Source: Ardenticatenales bacterium
Lineage (GTDB): Bacteria > Chloroflexota > Anaerolineae > Promineifilales > Promineifilaceae
NCBI GenBank assembly: GCA_020634575.1
Contig: JACKBM010000005.1
Location: forward strand, 62,001 to 126,000
Direction of reading: 5' to 3'
DNA length: 64,000 bases
The notes under the pieces were generated by a model. That model saw only the letters and a program-made list of their open reading frames with translations. It was not told where the DNA came from and searched no databases. The translations under genes and the position numbers were made by a program. Below, piece after piece: positions 17,768-26,152 of the stretch (within the stretch, counting starts at the first letter, position 1; every line of letters begins with the position of its first letter).

Positions 17768-19293
17768 CAGATGGCGGCATTCTCCTGGGCTAACTGGCGC
17801 TTTTCAATTCGCTTGGGAATCGTGAAATAAAAGGTTGTCCCCTCACCCTGGCCCGATTCGAACCAGATCTGACCGCCATGATCCTGGACGATTTTCTTGC
17901 AGATCGCCAGGCCAATGCCAGTTCCTTCGTATTTGTCCTGCGTATGTAGCCGTTGGAAGATCAGGAAAACCCGATCAGCAAATTCGGGGCTGATGCCGAT
18001 GCCATTGTCGGCGATGGCGATGGTATGTTCAGCAGCGGATTCCGTCGCCGAGATATGAATCTCCGGGGCCAGGTCGGGATGCTGGAACTTGATGCTGTTG
18101 GTCAGCAAATTCTGCAAAAGCTGCGTCAAGGTGTTGCGATCAGCCTGTAGCTGCGGCAGCGGCTCAACGACGATAGCGGCGCCGCTTTCACGAATCAGCA
18201 GACTCAGATCTGAGAGAACCTGGTTAACCAGATGGTTCAGGTCGATATCGCTCAATTCCAGGGCGCGCCGGCCGACCCGGGAGTAGGCCAGCAAATCGGC
18301 GATCAATGCCTGCATGCGCGACGCGCCGGAGACAATAAACTCGATGTAACGGTCCGCCTTTTCGTCTAGCTGGCCACTGTACCGCTCTTGCAGTAATTCG
18401 GTGAAGCTGCGTACCTTGCGCAAGGGCTCGCGGAGGTCATGGGAGGCGACGTAGGCAAATTGTTCCAGTTCCGCATTGGAGTGAGCCAGGGCCTGGACGT
18501 GTTGCTCCAGGTTGATTTCGGTACGGCGGCGCTCTTCGATTTCGAGCTGTAACTGCTCATTGGCCTGGCGCAGTTCCTGAGTGCGGGCGGCAACGCGTGC
18601 TTCCAATTCATCGTGTGCCAGGCGCAGCGCTTTTTCAGCAGCCTGCCGTTCAATGATCTGCTGCTGCAATTCCAGAATGCTGCTGTCCAGCGCCGAGGTG
18701 CGGTCGGCAACGCGCTGATCCAGTGCCTGGTTGGTGCGGCGCAGTTCGACAATCGCCTGTTCCAGACTGCGCGATGAGAGCCAGGCCAGCAGGGCCAGGC
18801 CGAAGTAGATGATCGCGCCAATGATGTTGGGCTGAATGTCCAGGACCTGGGCGGTAGCCAGCGAAAGCAGGCTGATGAAGCCCGCCATGGCAAAACTCGC
18901 TTCCGACCGGTAAATGAGACCAGTCGCAAAAATTGGAATCGCCAGGGAGATGGTGTTGCGGCCCCAGATTGATTCGAAGGGTTGATCGCCAAAAAACAGC
19001 CCAATGGCCATAACCAGCAAGAAGACGACGGCGGCGCTTGTCGTGGACCAGTAACGGTTAAGCAGGTAGATGAGGATGGCACTCAGAAGCAGGCTGGCGC
19101 TAACAACGTTGGTGAGTTGGCCCTCTTTTGGGTCATACACGCCATAGGCCAGACCGATATTGTTGATGATGACAACCAGCAACAGTACGGCGGTGAGGCC
19201 GAACAGGAGAATATTGAGCGTTTTGGCCTTGCGTTGCACATCCGGGTCGGTTGCAGGGACCTCCAGGAAGTGCCGAAATTGCTTCAGGTACAT
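17767..19293 (-). CDS. Membrane histidine kinase with Cph1-like kinase core
   Basis: A 508-residue protein with about six transmembrane helices (residues 25-172) and almost no extracytoplasmic domain. A long coiled coil follows (about 175-275). The HisKA region has SHDLREPLRKVRSF with phospho-acceptor His285, and YVASHDLREPL is the form seen in cyanobacterial and bacterial phytochrome kinases. The HATPase_c domain ends in GTGIGLAICKKIV and GEGTTFYFTIP. The six-helix unit suggests sensing within the membrane, perhaps a lipid or small hydrophobic ligand. The start is only 4 nt after the stop of the terpene synthase gene, which suggests translational coupling. Confidence 0.9.
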   Translation of the reverse strand: MYLKQFRHFLEVPATDPDVQRKAKTLNILLFGLTAVLLLVVIINNIGLAYGVYDPKEGQLTNVVSASLLLSAILIYLLNRYWSTTSAAVVFLLVMAIGLFFGDQPFESIWGRNTISLAIPIFATGLIYRSEASFAMAGFISLLSLATAQVLDIQPNIIGAIIYFGLALLAWLSSRSLEQAIVELRRTNQALDQRVADRTSALDSSILELQQQIIERQAAEKALRLAHDELEARVAARTQELRQANEQLQLEIEERRRTEINLEQHVQALAHSNAELEQFAYVASHDLREPLRKVRSFTELLQERYSGQLDEKADRYIEFIVSGASRMQALIADLLAYSRVGRRALELSDIDLNHLVNQVLSDLSLLIRESGAAIVVEPLPQLQADRNTLTQLLQNLLTNSIKFQHPDLAPEIHISATESAAEHTIAIADNGIGISPEFADRVFLIFQRLHTQDKYEGTGIGLAICKKIVQDHGGQIWFESGQGEGTTFYFTIPKRIEKRQLAQENAAI

Positions 19294-19297
19294 CGCA

Positions 19298-20260
19298 TTA
19301 CTGACCAGTCAGGACAAGGTCTGCGCCGATGCCGGGTATCCCGAGCTCCGGTTCAGGAAAAATGAGTGGCTGATCCTCGGGGTGCCAGACACCCCATGGT
19401 TGATGAAAATGGCCAACACCGAGCGTGTGCTCGGCATTATAGCGATAAAAAGCGCCTAGTTCGCTGTTCGCATGGGGCGAAATCCGGTCATAGCGGTTCA
19501 ACGGCGCCCGACCGTAGATATGATCAAACAGGATGGTGCGCAGTTGCGGCGCACTGAAATAGGGACTGGGGGCGGTCATAAAATACAAACTTTCGCGCCC
19601 GGACATCAGCAACGGCACATCAAACACCTGGGGTTTGCCTGAGCCAATGTGAATGTCAAGGCTGGCGACATCCGCACCGTAGTAACCCCGGACGAGATCA
19701 GCCCGGGAGGGCGGTTGATTATATTCCTTCAAGTGAGCCACAGTCTGCTGTATGAGAGTCGTGGCTGTGTCTGTGGCGCAGATGCCCCAGAAGATGCGGC
19801 GTTTGCGGCCGGTTGGCTGCTCCTCCTGGAAACGCCGATATTGAGCCCGCAGTTGCTGGGCGGTTGCCGCCGACAGTTCACCCTCAAATTCGCCATAAAT
19901 GAACGCATCGACCTGATAATCCTCGTAGAAGTTCAGAAATTTCTGATCCGTCAACAGGAATTGGAGCGCCGGCAGGGCCACAGCCCGGTAAGCATCGTCC
20001 CGATTCTCAAGGACGCGCCGGCTAATGACCGGCATGATCACAGTATCCAGGCCATGGGCAAACAGCATCTCAGCGATATGAATGACCTGGCTGGTCAACG
20101 CATCAATGTAGGCCCGTAGGTCGTGGCTTTGGTCGGGATGTTCTAGCTGGAACCAGCGGCGGGTTCCGTTAAAAGTGAAACTGCATACGTTAATTTGGTT
20201 ACTGCGGACAACGGCTGCGATTTCAAGGGTTGACAACGATTGAAAGGTTTCGATGTTCAT
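19298..20260 (-). CDS. Rv3378c/kolavelool-synthase-type diterpene synthase (cis-prenyltransferase fold)
   Basis: A 320-residue protein that aligns by eye along its length with Mycobacterium tuberculosis Rv3378c, the tuberculosinyl transferase. Matching blocks are NGTRRWFQLE (DGTRRWFHLE in Rv3378c), MLFAHGLDTVIMPV, DAFIYGEF, GYYGADV, FDVPLLMSGRESLYF, APSPYF, RTILFDHIYGR and a C-terminal GVGHFH. The family has the undecaprenyl-diphosphate synthase fold and removes diphosphate from a cyclic diterpenyl diphosphate. Herpetosiphon, also Chloroflexota, has a characterised relative that makes kolavelool. At the catalytic Asp of the family this protein has Asn31. The C-terminus is about 40 residues longer than in Rv3378c. 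It heads a five-gene signalling operon; no class II cyclase is in the window. Confidence 0.85.
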   Translation of the reverse strand: MNIETFQSLSTLEIAAVVRSNQINVCSFTFNGTRRWFQLEHPDQSHDLRAYIDALTSQVIHIAEMLFAHGLDTVIMPVISRRVLENRDDAYRAVALPALQFLLTDQKFLNFYEDYQVDAFIYGEFEGELSAATAQQLRAQYRRFQEEQPTGRKRRIFWGICATDTATTLIQQTVAHLKEYNQPPSRADLVRGYYGADVASLDIHIGSGKPQVFDVPLLMSGRESLYFMTAPSPYFSAPQLRTILFDHIYGRAPLNRYDRISPHANSELGAFYRYNAEHTLGVGHFHQPWGVWHPEDQPLIFPEPELGIPGIGADLVLTGQ

Positions 20261-20672
20261 AAAGCACTGCTTATTGGTTGCGATGTCAATCAGGGACGAC
20301 TTGCAGGGAAGCAGGCAGGCCGGTACAGCTAGTCCGCCTATGCGTCAGGTTATCTGACTCATAAGCTACCCGAAATAGTACAAAAGTACTTACTAGTATA
20401 GGTAAACGAAGTGGCGGGGCAGAGTGTCGCAACAACAGGAAAATCGTACCAGAATAGCTTGTTGCGTCAGCCGGCCCGTGCCCTTGTTACCGCCTGAAAC
20501 AGTCTGCTTGCCGGCTGGACAGGGGGCGTGACGGCTGGTCCCATTACCCATTTTCCTATTGCTGTCTGACTGTTAAACATTTTACATACAAGGTGATGCC
20601 CTCGCTCTCTGTCGCTATCCCGGCGTTCCTTTTGGGGACCGGCCGGTTTGCTTTGAGCAGGTTTTTGGGAAG
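20261..20672. other. Divergent intergenic region, terpene synthase / histidine kinase
   Basis: A 412-bp non-coding stretch between divergent signalling genes. It contains a short inverted repeat GTAC-AAAA-GTAC near 20378-20389 followed by TACTAGTATA, an A+T-rich patch unlike its surroundings that probably holds promoters. An ACCGGCCGGT copy lies near 20638. No gene or stable RNA was recognised. Confidence 0.5.
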
Positions 20673-21668
20673 ATGACGAAAAAGACAACGCAGCCATACT
20701 TCCATTCTCTGATCCTGATCGGCCTAACAAGTGTTGGGCTGATGCTGGTTGGTAGCTGGGCCTACGCCACCGTGGCGAATCGGGTCTGGTTCTGGTTGCC
20801 CATGCTGCTAGGCTTACTGGCGCAGGGTTTCTTCTTTTATGGTTTGCTTCACTTTTATCAGCAGGCGCAATCACAGCTGAATAATCTGGAAGGCAAAGTG
20901 GCGCAGCGGACGGCTGACCTGGTCACGGTGAACCGGGAGCGCGACGCGTTTCTTGCTGTGCTAACGCATGACATGAAATCCCCGCTCACGACCATTGGCC
21001 TGTACGGCAACATGATCAAGGAACACCCACGTATCATTCTTGACCGTCCCCATTTGCCGGAGATCTTGTTACGGAGCCAGGCTCAGTTGCTGAATATCGT
21101 GGAAAATATTCAGGATCTGGAAAGCTGGCGGGCCGGGCCGGAGGTGCGTCTGCGGCATGAGGCTTTTGACCTGGCCGCGCTGCTGCTGGCGCTGGTTGAG
21201 AATTTACGGTTGCAGGCGCGCTTGCAGAATATTGATCTCAGCTATGCGGGTGCGCCCCTGTTGCCGGTCTCGGCTGACCGGGTCATGATGGAGCGAGTGT
21301 TTACCAATCTGATTTCCAATGCGGTGAAATACACACCGGCCGGTGGCACCATCTATGTCCGCGCCCATCAAACCGGCCGTACAGCGCTTATTGAAGTGGA
21401 AGATACCGGCCTGGGAATCCCCGCCGCTGATCTGCCACACATTTTTGATCGTTTCCACCGGGTGGCTGATCATAAAGATAAAGCGGCCGGGACCGGGCTA
21501 GGGCTGGCGGTTGCCCGGGCGCTGGTCGAAGCCCATCAGGGGCAAATCGCCGTCGTAAGCGAAGTCGGTGTTGGCAGTTGCTTTACGGTCTCCCTGCCCT
21601 GCGCCCTGACGGGTGAGGCGCCCGTCTTGCCGCAACTTGAGCCGGCAGAATTTGTCGCGACCCCTTGA
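20673..21668 (+). CDS. Sensor histidine kinase, two TM helices
   Basis: A 331-residue kinase. Two transmembrane helices (about 12-33 and 38-60) with only a few residues outside the cell are followed by a short coiled coil and HisKA with phospho-acceptor His99 in VLTHDMKSPLTTIGL. The HATPase_c domain has NLISNAVKYTP, DTGLGIPA and GTGLGLAVARALVEAHQG. The minimal sensor suggests it reads the membrane or a partner protein. It is divergent from the terpene synthase operon and lies upstream of the subtilisin gene. Its kinase core closely resembles that of the kinase at 23572, so the two are probably paralogs. No cognate regulator is adjacent on this strand. Confidence 0.88.
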   Translation: MTKKTTQPYFHSLILIGLTSVGLMLVGSWAYATVANRVWFWLPMLLGLLAQGFFFYGLLHFYQQAQSQLNNLEGKVAQRTADLVTVNRERDAFLAVLTHDMKSPLTTIGLYGNMIKEHPRIILDRPHLPEILLRSQAQLLNIVENIQDLESWRAGPEVRLRHEAFDLAALLLALVENLRLQARLQNIDLSYAGAPLLPVSADRVMMERVFTNLISNAVKYTPAGGTIYVRAHQTGRTALIEVEDTGLGIPAADLPHIFDRFHRVADHKDKAAGTGLGLAVARALVEAHQGQIAVVSEVGVGSCFTVSLPCALTGEAPVLPQLEPAEFVATP

Positions 21669-21700
21669 TTTTCCCCTTAAATTGCGACCCTAAAATGAGG

Positions 21701-21760
21701 TTAGGAGTACGGTAATGGCCTACCGTATCTCCTATTGAGTCCGATCCCCCGTAAGGTAAT
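21701..21760 (+). promoter_or_regulatory. Inverted-repeat regulatory element upstream of the subtilisin gene (copy 1)
   Basis: TAGGAGTACGGTA (21702-21714) and TACCGTATCTCCTA (21721-21734) form an inverted repeat with one unpaired base. GTCCGATC and TAAGGTAA follow. The same order of blocks occurs upstream of the kinase at 23572, which suggests a shared regulator or a shared RNA element. Confidence 0.5.
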
Positions 21761-21837
21761 ACTTAAGTCATGGAAAAAGCCCATGCCCTCCATGGGAGTT
21801 CCATAACTGGGAAGAATTGATTTAGGAGTATCTACGA

Positions 21838-23370
21838 ATGGGGAAAAAAGGCCTTCTGGCATTCATGCTTTTGCTCTTATGCGTTGTCGCGAGCACAGCA
21901 ACAATCCCTTCTGAACGCGTTATCGTTGCCGCAGACACCACCGAGATGGCAACCGTTCTGGTTGAACGATACGGTGGCGTTGTGCAACAGGCTTATACGA
22001 TTGTGCCTGCGGTGGCGGCAGAGTTGCCGGCTGCCAGCCTGGCTGCGCTTATGGCGCAGGCTGGCGTTGAGGTTCATCGTGACCTGCCGGTTGATGCGGC
22101 TGGCGGCAACAACCCCACCGTCTTCTTCCCTGAGGTCGTTGGTGCCGATGAAGCCTGGGCCCAGGGGTACGACGGTAGCGGTATCGTCGTCGCCGTTGTG
22201 GATAGCGGGATTACCCGGAACTACAAATGGGCGCGGGAGAACACCATCGCCCGCTATGATGCCCTGGACGACGGCCCGTCTAAAGAAGATGCCTATGGGC
22301 ATGGCACCTACCTGACCAGCATCATTGGCTCGCGCGAGACCGACCAAAATGGCTGGACCAGTGTGGCGCCGGGCGTCCAGTTTGTGGACGTGCGCGTGCT
22401 GGATGAAACCGGCAGCGGCACCTATGCTGATATCGTCGAGGGGTTGGACTGGATCCTGGCCAATCACGAAACGCTGAACATTCGCATTGTCAACATGTCG
22501 CTGGTGGGCGTGGTTGATCGCCCCTATTTTGCCAACATCATCAACCAGGCTGTTGAGCGGCTCTGGAGCGAAGGTGTGCTGGTGATCGCCGCGGCCGGCA
22601 ATGGTGGGGTGACCGATATTTCTGATGGCAATACGCCGATGACCATTTCTGTGCCGGGCAATGATCCCTTTGTGATTACGGTCGGTGCTTTCACTGACAA
22701 TTTTACGCCGGCTGATACGAGTGATGATTACATCACCCCCTTCAGCGGCGCCGGGCCCACGGAAATGGGCTTTGTCAAGCCGGATGTGGTTGCTCCGGGC
22801 GCCCACATGATTGCTGAGATGCAGAACAACAGCCCCTGGGCCAAGAGTGGTTCAGCTGAGCACATCAAGGGCCATTGGTGGCAATCGGCCGGTACCTCGG
22901 CGGCAACTGCGGTTGTGACCGGTGTGGCGGCCCTGATCCTGGACGCGAACCCGGATCTGACGCCGGACCAGGTCAAATACATCCTGATGGCTGAAGCGGC
23001 CCCGGCTGTCTACGCTGACGAAACCCTGGCCTGGTCGATCTTCCAGCAAGGCGCCGGCCGCGTCTGGGCCCCATCCGCCATCGCCGCTGTTGATGGTGTG
23101 GCTGCCGCCTCTGTGCCAAGCGCCAACAATGGGATGGTTCCTGGCGAGCCCTACGTCGGACCAGTTGTCTACCGTGATGGCGATTTCCACTTCGTGGATG
23201 CCAATGGTGAAGACATCCTGGTTGACGGTGGCTACGGCTGGGCCGGTGGTTACGGCTGGGCTGGTGGCTATGGTTGGGCCGGTGGTTACGGCTGGGCAGG
23301 CGGCTACGGCTGGGCTGGTGGCTACGGCTGGGCAGGCGGTTACGGCTGGGCTGCCCATGTGAACGAATAG
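21838..23370 (+). CDS. Secreted subtilisin-like (S8) protease with GGYGWA repeat tail
   Basis: A 510-residue exported protease. Residues 1-21 are a signal peptide. Residues 27-86 look like an inhibitor I9-type propeptide. The S8 catalytic triad is complete: Asp122 (VVAVVDSGI), His155 (YGHGTYLTS) and Ser354 (AGTSAATAVVTG), with the oxyanion Asn255 (AAAGN). The C-terminus is seven perfect hexapeptides GGYGWA (residues 464-505) and then AAHVNE. AGGAGTAT lies upstream of the ATG. It is flanked by two histidine kinases and followed by a good terminator. The tail may anchor, sort or aggregate the enzyme; its function is unknown. Confidence 0.9.
   Translation: MGKKGLLAFMLLLLCVVASTATIPSERVIVAADTTEMATVLVERYGGVVQQAYTIVPAVAAELPAASLAALMAQAGVEVHRDLPVDAAGGNNPTVFFPEVVGADEAWAQGYDGSGIVVAVVDSGITRNYKWARENTIARYDALDDGPSKEDAYGHGTYLTSIIGSRETDQNGWTSVAPGVQFVDVRVLDETGSGTYADIVEGLDWILANHETLNIRIVNMSLVGVVDRPYFANIINQAVERLWSEGVLVIAAAGNGGVTDISDGNTPMTISVPGNDPFVITVGAFTDNFTPADTSDDYITPFSGAGPTEMGFVKPDVVAPGAHMIAEMQNNSPWAKSGSAEHIKGHWWQSAGTSAATAVVTGVAALILDANPDLTPDQVKYILMAEAAPAVYADETLAWSIFQQGAGRVWAPSAIAAVDGVAAASVPSANNGMVPGEPYVGPVVYRDGDFHFVDANGEDILVDGGYGWAGGYGWAGGYGWAGGYGWAGGYGWAGGYGWAGGYGWAAHVNE
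23227..23352 (+). repeat. Seven 18-bp units encoding GGYGWA
   Basis: Seven in-frame 18-bp units encode identical hexapeptides, but the DNA differs at third positions (GGC/GGT, TAC/TAT, GCC/GCT/GCA). The silent differences indicate selection for the peptide rather than a very recent duplication. Confidence 0.9.
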
Positions 23371-23392
23371 AAATTAGTGACTCACGGGTTTG

Positions 23393-23428
23393 AAAAAGCT
23401 GGCGCCAACTGGGGTCAGCTTTTTCTTT
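23393..23428 (+). terminator. Intrinsic terminator after the subtilisin gene
   Basis: AAAAAGCTG and CAGCTTTTT form a 9-bp stem around a 14-nt loop, with the T-rich tail running into TTTTCTTTT. It lies 23 nt after the stop codon. Confidence 0.7.
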
Positions 23429-23453
23429 TGGCTGGCGACCCCGGTACTAAGTT

Positions 23454-23514
23454 CAGGAGTAGGAATCCCCCGGATATCCTATTCTGTGGGTCCGCTCATT
23501 TGCATTAAGGTAAG
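23454..23514 (+). promoter_or_regulatory. Inverted-repeat regulatory element upstream of the second kinase (copy 2)
   Basis: CAGGAGTAGGAATCC (23454-23468) and GGATATCCTATTCTG (23472-23486) form an imperfect inverted repeat, followed by GTCCGCTC and TAAGGTAA. Block order and spacing match the element at 21701-21760. Confidence 0.5.
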
Positions 23515-23571
23515 CGTACGCCACATCCTATTGATGGCGAATGTGAATTGGTATTGGTAACCAGGAAAAAG

Positions 23572-25086
23572 ATGACCGACGCAAGTATGGAAGAGAGCGG
23601 CGCCCCGGCCGTTTCTACGACCGAAAAGCGAGTTAACTACCGCAACATATACCTGACGACAATAAGCCTGCTCGGTCTTTTTTTGCTTGTCTGGAGCCTC
23701 TGGACCATCCCCAGCTACGACGAACCGATAACCTTTCTGGTGCTGCTGTGCATCCTGGCGATCGCCGCCCAGAGCACCATCACGTTTACGGTGCGCGGCG
23801 CGTACCTCTCGGTTGCGTCGGCGATCAGTCTGGCGACGGTGCCGATGTACGGGCCGCTGGCAGCCGTGTTGGTAGCGGCTGTGGCGGAGATCACGCCGTG
23901 GATCATCTCCATGCGCAAAAACCCGTCTGAATGGCGGCGCGCTTTTGAACGGCTGGGTTTCAACATGGGGATGAACGCGATTGCCGCCTTCCTCTCAGGC
24001 TGGGTGTTTGTTTTCCTGCAGTTTGCTGTCGGCGCGGACACGGTCTGGGCTGAATATGTGCCCTGGCTGCCGGCCGCTTTTGTCGGCGACCAGGCCAACA
24101 TGCTGATGCTGATGGGCATTCTCTACCTGGCCAATGGGGTGGCGCCGGCCGAAAGCTGGCGTGAGCATCGCTGGGCGATTCCCATCAATCTGCTCGTTAC
24201 CGGTGTCGGCGGGGCGATGCTGGCCATCGCCATCGATCAGTTCCAATTTCTGGGCGTCGCCATTTTCTTCATGCCGATCATTTTGTCCGCCTATGCGTTC
24301 CGGCTCTTTGTAGACCGGACCAAAGAGCAGATGGACAAGCTGGAGGACCTGATTGCGGTCCGGACCGGCGAATTGGCGGCGGCCAACGACTCCCTGAAAG
24401 ATCTGAATGCGGAGAAAGACGCCTTTCTGGCGGTTCTGACGCATGACATGCGCAGCCCGTTGACGAGCATCCACGGTTTTGCCCGGATGCTGCGGGACCG
24501 GCCGGAACTCCCCCCGGACAAACGAGTTTACATGGCTGACATCATCCTGCGCAGCGAGCGCACGCTGCTGGAGATCGTCAACAACATCCTGGATATCGAG
24601 AAACTGCAATCCGGCGCCCCCATTGTGCTGGACCGGGAAAATGTCGATTTGACCCAGGTTGTGGGTGAGATTGCCGAGGTCAGCGAGGGGCAGGCGCTGG
24701 AGAAAGAGATTGTTTTGAGCTTTAACCGGCCGGATGATCCGATCTTCATCCAGCTTGACCCGCAAAAAATCAAGCGGGTCCTGCAAAACGTGATCTCCAA
24801 CGCCATCAAATACACGCCGGACGAGGGCCAGGTCGATGTTGCTGTCCAGCGCAACGGCCAGTACGCCTATGTTGTGGTTCGGGACACTGGTTACGGTATT
24901 CCGGCCAACGAACTGCCCTACATCTTTAACCGCTACCGGCGGGTTGAGGGGCACAAAGGACGGGCGGTTGGCACCGGGCTGGGGCTGGCCATCGTCAAGA
25001 GCCTGGTCGAGGCCCATGAGGGCGAGATCACGGTTGAGAGCGAGGTGAACGTGGGAAGTACGTTCACCCTCAAACTGCCACTGTAG
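23572..25086 (+). CDS. Sensor histidine kinase with polytopic membrane sensor
   Basis: The frame is open from 23548; the ATG at 23572 is chosen because AGGA lies 7 nt upstream (504 residues). About seven transmembrane helices (residues 27-245) form the sensor; I cannot assign it to a named family. A coiled coil of about 40 residues leads to HisKA with His291 in VLTHDMRSPLTSIHGF. The HATPase_c domain has NAIKYTPDEG, DTGYGIPA and GTGLGLAIVKSLVEAHEG. The core is close to that of the kinase at 20673, whereas the sensors differ. It shares an upstream element with the subtilisin gene, suggesting co-regulation. Confidence 0.88.
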   Translation: MTDASMEESGAPAVSTTEKRVNYRNIYLTTISLLGLFLLVWSLWTIPSYDEPITFLVLLCILAIAAQSTITFTVRGAYLSVASAISLATVPMYGPLAAVLVAAVAEITPWIISMRKNPSEWRRAFERLGFNMGMNAIAAFLSGWVFVFLQFAVGADTVWAEYVPWLPAAFVGDQANMLMLMGILYLANGVAPAESWREHRWAIPINLLVTGVGGAMLAIAIDQFQFLGVAIFFMPIILSAYAFRLFVDRTKEQMDKLEDLIAVRTGELAAANDSLKDLNAEKDAFLAVLTHDMRSPLTSIHGFARMLRDRPELPPDKRVYMADIILRSERTLLEIVNNILDIEKLQSGAPIVLDRENVDLTQVVGEIAEVSEGQALEKEIVLSFNRPDDPIFIQLDPQKIKRVLQNVISNAIKYTPDEGQVDVAVQRNGQYAYVVVRDTGYGIPANELPYIFNRYRRVEGHKGRAVGTGLGLAIVKSLVEAHEGEITVESEVNVGSTFTLKLPL

Positions 25087-25114
25087 CGGTGGCAGGCTTA
25101 CAAGAGGAGAGAAA

Positions 25115-25150
25115 GCGGGCGAGCCGAAAGGCTCGCCCGTATTGTTTTTA
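25115..25150 (+). terminator. Intrinsic terminator after the second kinase
   Basis: GCGGGCGAGCC-GAAA-GGCTCGCCCGT is a strong stem closed by a stable GAAA tetraloop, followed by ATTGTTTTTA. It lies 29 nt after the stop codon. Confidence 0.85.
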
Positions 25151-25169
25151 GGTGGGGAGGGGTTGCCCA

Positions 25170-25217
25170 ACCCGACGGGTTCGCCGACCCGACGGGTTGG
25201 GCAACCCGTCGGGTCGG
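25170..25217. repeat. ACCCGWCGGGT element, 3 units (array A)
   Basis: Two forward units (25170, 25187) and one reverse unit (25204). The last two form a perfect 16-bp inverted repeat, CCGACCCGACGGGTTG, with a 2-nt centre (25184-25217). It lies between a terminator and the -10 element at 25220, where a -35 box would be. Confidence 0.85.
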
Positions 25218-25219
25218 CG

Positions 25220-25225
25220 TATAAT
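25220..25225 (+). promoter_or_regulatory. -10 element upstream of the SAM hydrolase gene
   Basis: A perfect TATAAT 40 nt before the ATG at 25266, directly after the array A hairpin. Here a normal leader with GGAG is present. Confidence 0.6.
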
Positions 25226-25265
25226 GACGCCACCTTGCCAATTCGCCTGCTGTCTGGAGTTCGCC

Positions 25266-26051
25266 ATGAGCTTTGTCACGCTGCTGACCGATTTTGGGAT
25301 TCGCGATGGCGCCGCTAACCTGATGAAAGGGGTTATCTGGCGGATTGCGCCGGATGCCAAAATCGCGGACCTGAGCCACACGATTGGGGCGCAAAACCTG
25401 CAGGAAGCGGCTATCGTGCTCCGTTTTGGCTTCCCTTATTTCCCCGCCGGAACTGTCCATATTGTCGTTGTTGACCCGGGTGTTGGCACCCAGCGACGGC
25501 CGCTTGCCGCTCGTTTGGGCGACCAATATTTTGTCGGCCCCGACAATGGCGTGGTCTCATTGGTTCTGGAACTGGTGGAAAAGGCGGGCGGCACCATCCA
25601 ATTTGTGCACACAGACAAACCGGAATATTGGCTGCCAGAGGTGAGCACTGTTTTTCACGGGCGGGATATTTTCTCGCCTGTCGGTGCCCATCTGGCAGCG
25701 GGCGTGCCGCTTGAAGCGCTGGGCACGGCCATCGATGATCCGGTACGGTTTAGCCTGAACCGGCCGGAACCAACGCCCAGTGGCCTGCGCGGCGAAATCA
25801 TCTTCATCGATGATTTTGGCAACCTGCACACCAATATCCTCGAAACCGATCTGGCCGCCCTGCCTCAGACCACCGTCACGTTACGGGGCGCGCGCATTGA
25901 GGGGATCGTCAAGACCTTTGGTTCGCGCCCGATTGGCTCTCTCATTGCCCACATCGGCACAGAGCATGATCTGTGCATTGCGGTGGTGAATGGGAATGCG
26001 GCGGCCCAGCTTGGTGGTCAGGTGGGCGACATCGTCGAGATTGTGACGTAG
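25266..26051 (+). CDS. SAM hydrolase (DUF62, SAM hydroxide adenosyltransferase)
   Basis: A 261-residue protein of the DUF62/chlorinase-fluorinase superfamily. TLLTDFGIRDG at the N-terminus, VVVDPGVGT, FVGPDNGVVS and FHGRDIFSPVGAHLA are the conserved active-site segments, and FIDDFGNLHTNI starts the C-terminal domain. Members of this branch split S-adenosylmethionine with water into adenosine and methionine. The frame is open from 25152, through array A; the ATG at 25266, with GGAG 7 nt upstream, is the likely start. The ECF transporter genes follow on the same strand after about 100 nt, which suggests a functional link to uptake or salvage. Confidence 0.88.
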   Translation: MSFVTLLTDFGIRDGAANLMKGVIWRIAPDAKIADLSHTIGAQNLQEAAIVLRFGFPYFPAGTVHIVVVDPGVGTQRRPLAARLGDQYFVGPDNGVVSLVLELVEKAGGTIQFVHTDKPEYWLPEVSTVFHGRDIFSPVGAHLAAGVPLEALGTAIDDPVRFSLNRPEPTPSGLRGEIIFIDDFGNLHTNILETDLAALPQTTVTLRGARIEGIVKTFGSRPIGSLIAHIGTEHDLCIAVVNGNAAAQLGGQVGDIVEIVT

Positions 26052-26152
26052 TGGCCGGGGCCGGCGCAACAGATCGGCCGGCGCGGGGTTTTAGGTAGTG
26101 GTAGCAGCCATGGGAAAGCTGCTTTAGCAGACCAGTTTGGAGAAAAAGGATT

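Noticed and set aside
26052..26100. Terminator after the SAM hydrolase gene
   Set aside because: The G+C-rich repeats (GCCGGC twice) pair only over about 6 bp and the T-run is short; the ECF genes may well be co-transcribed.
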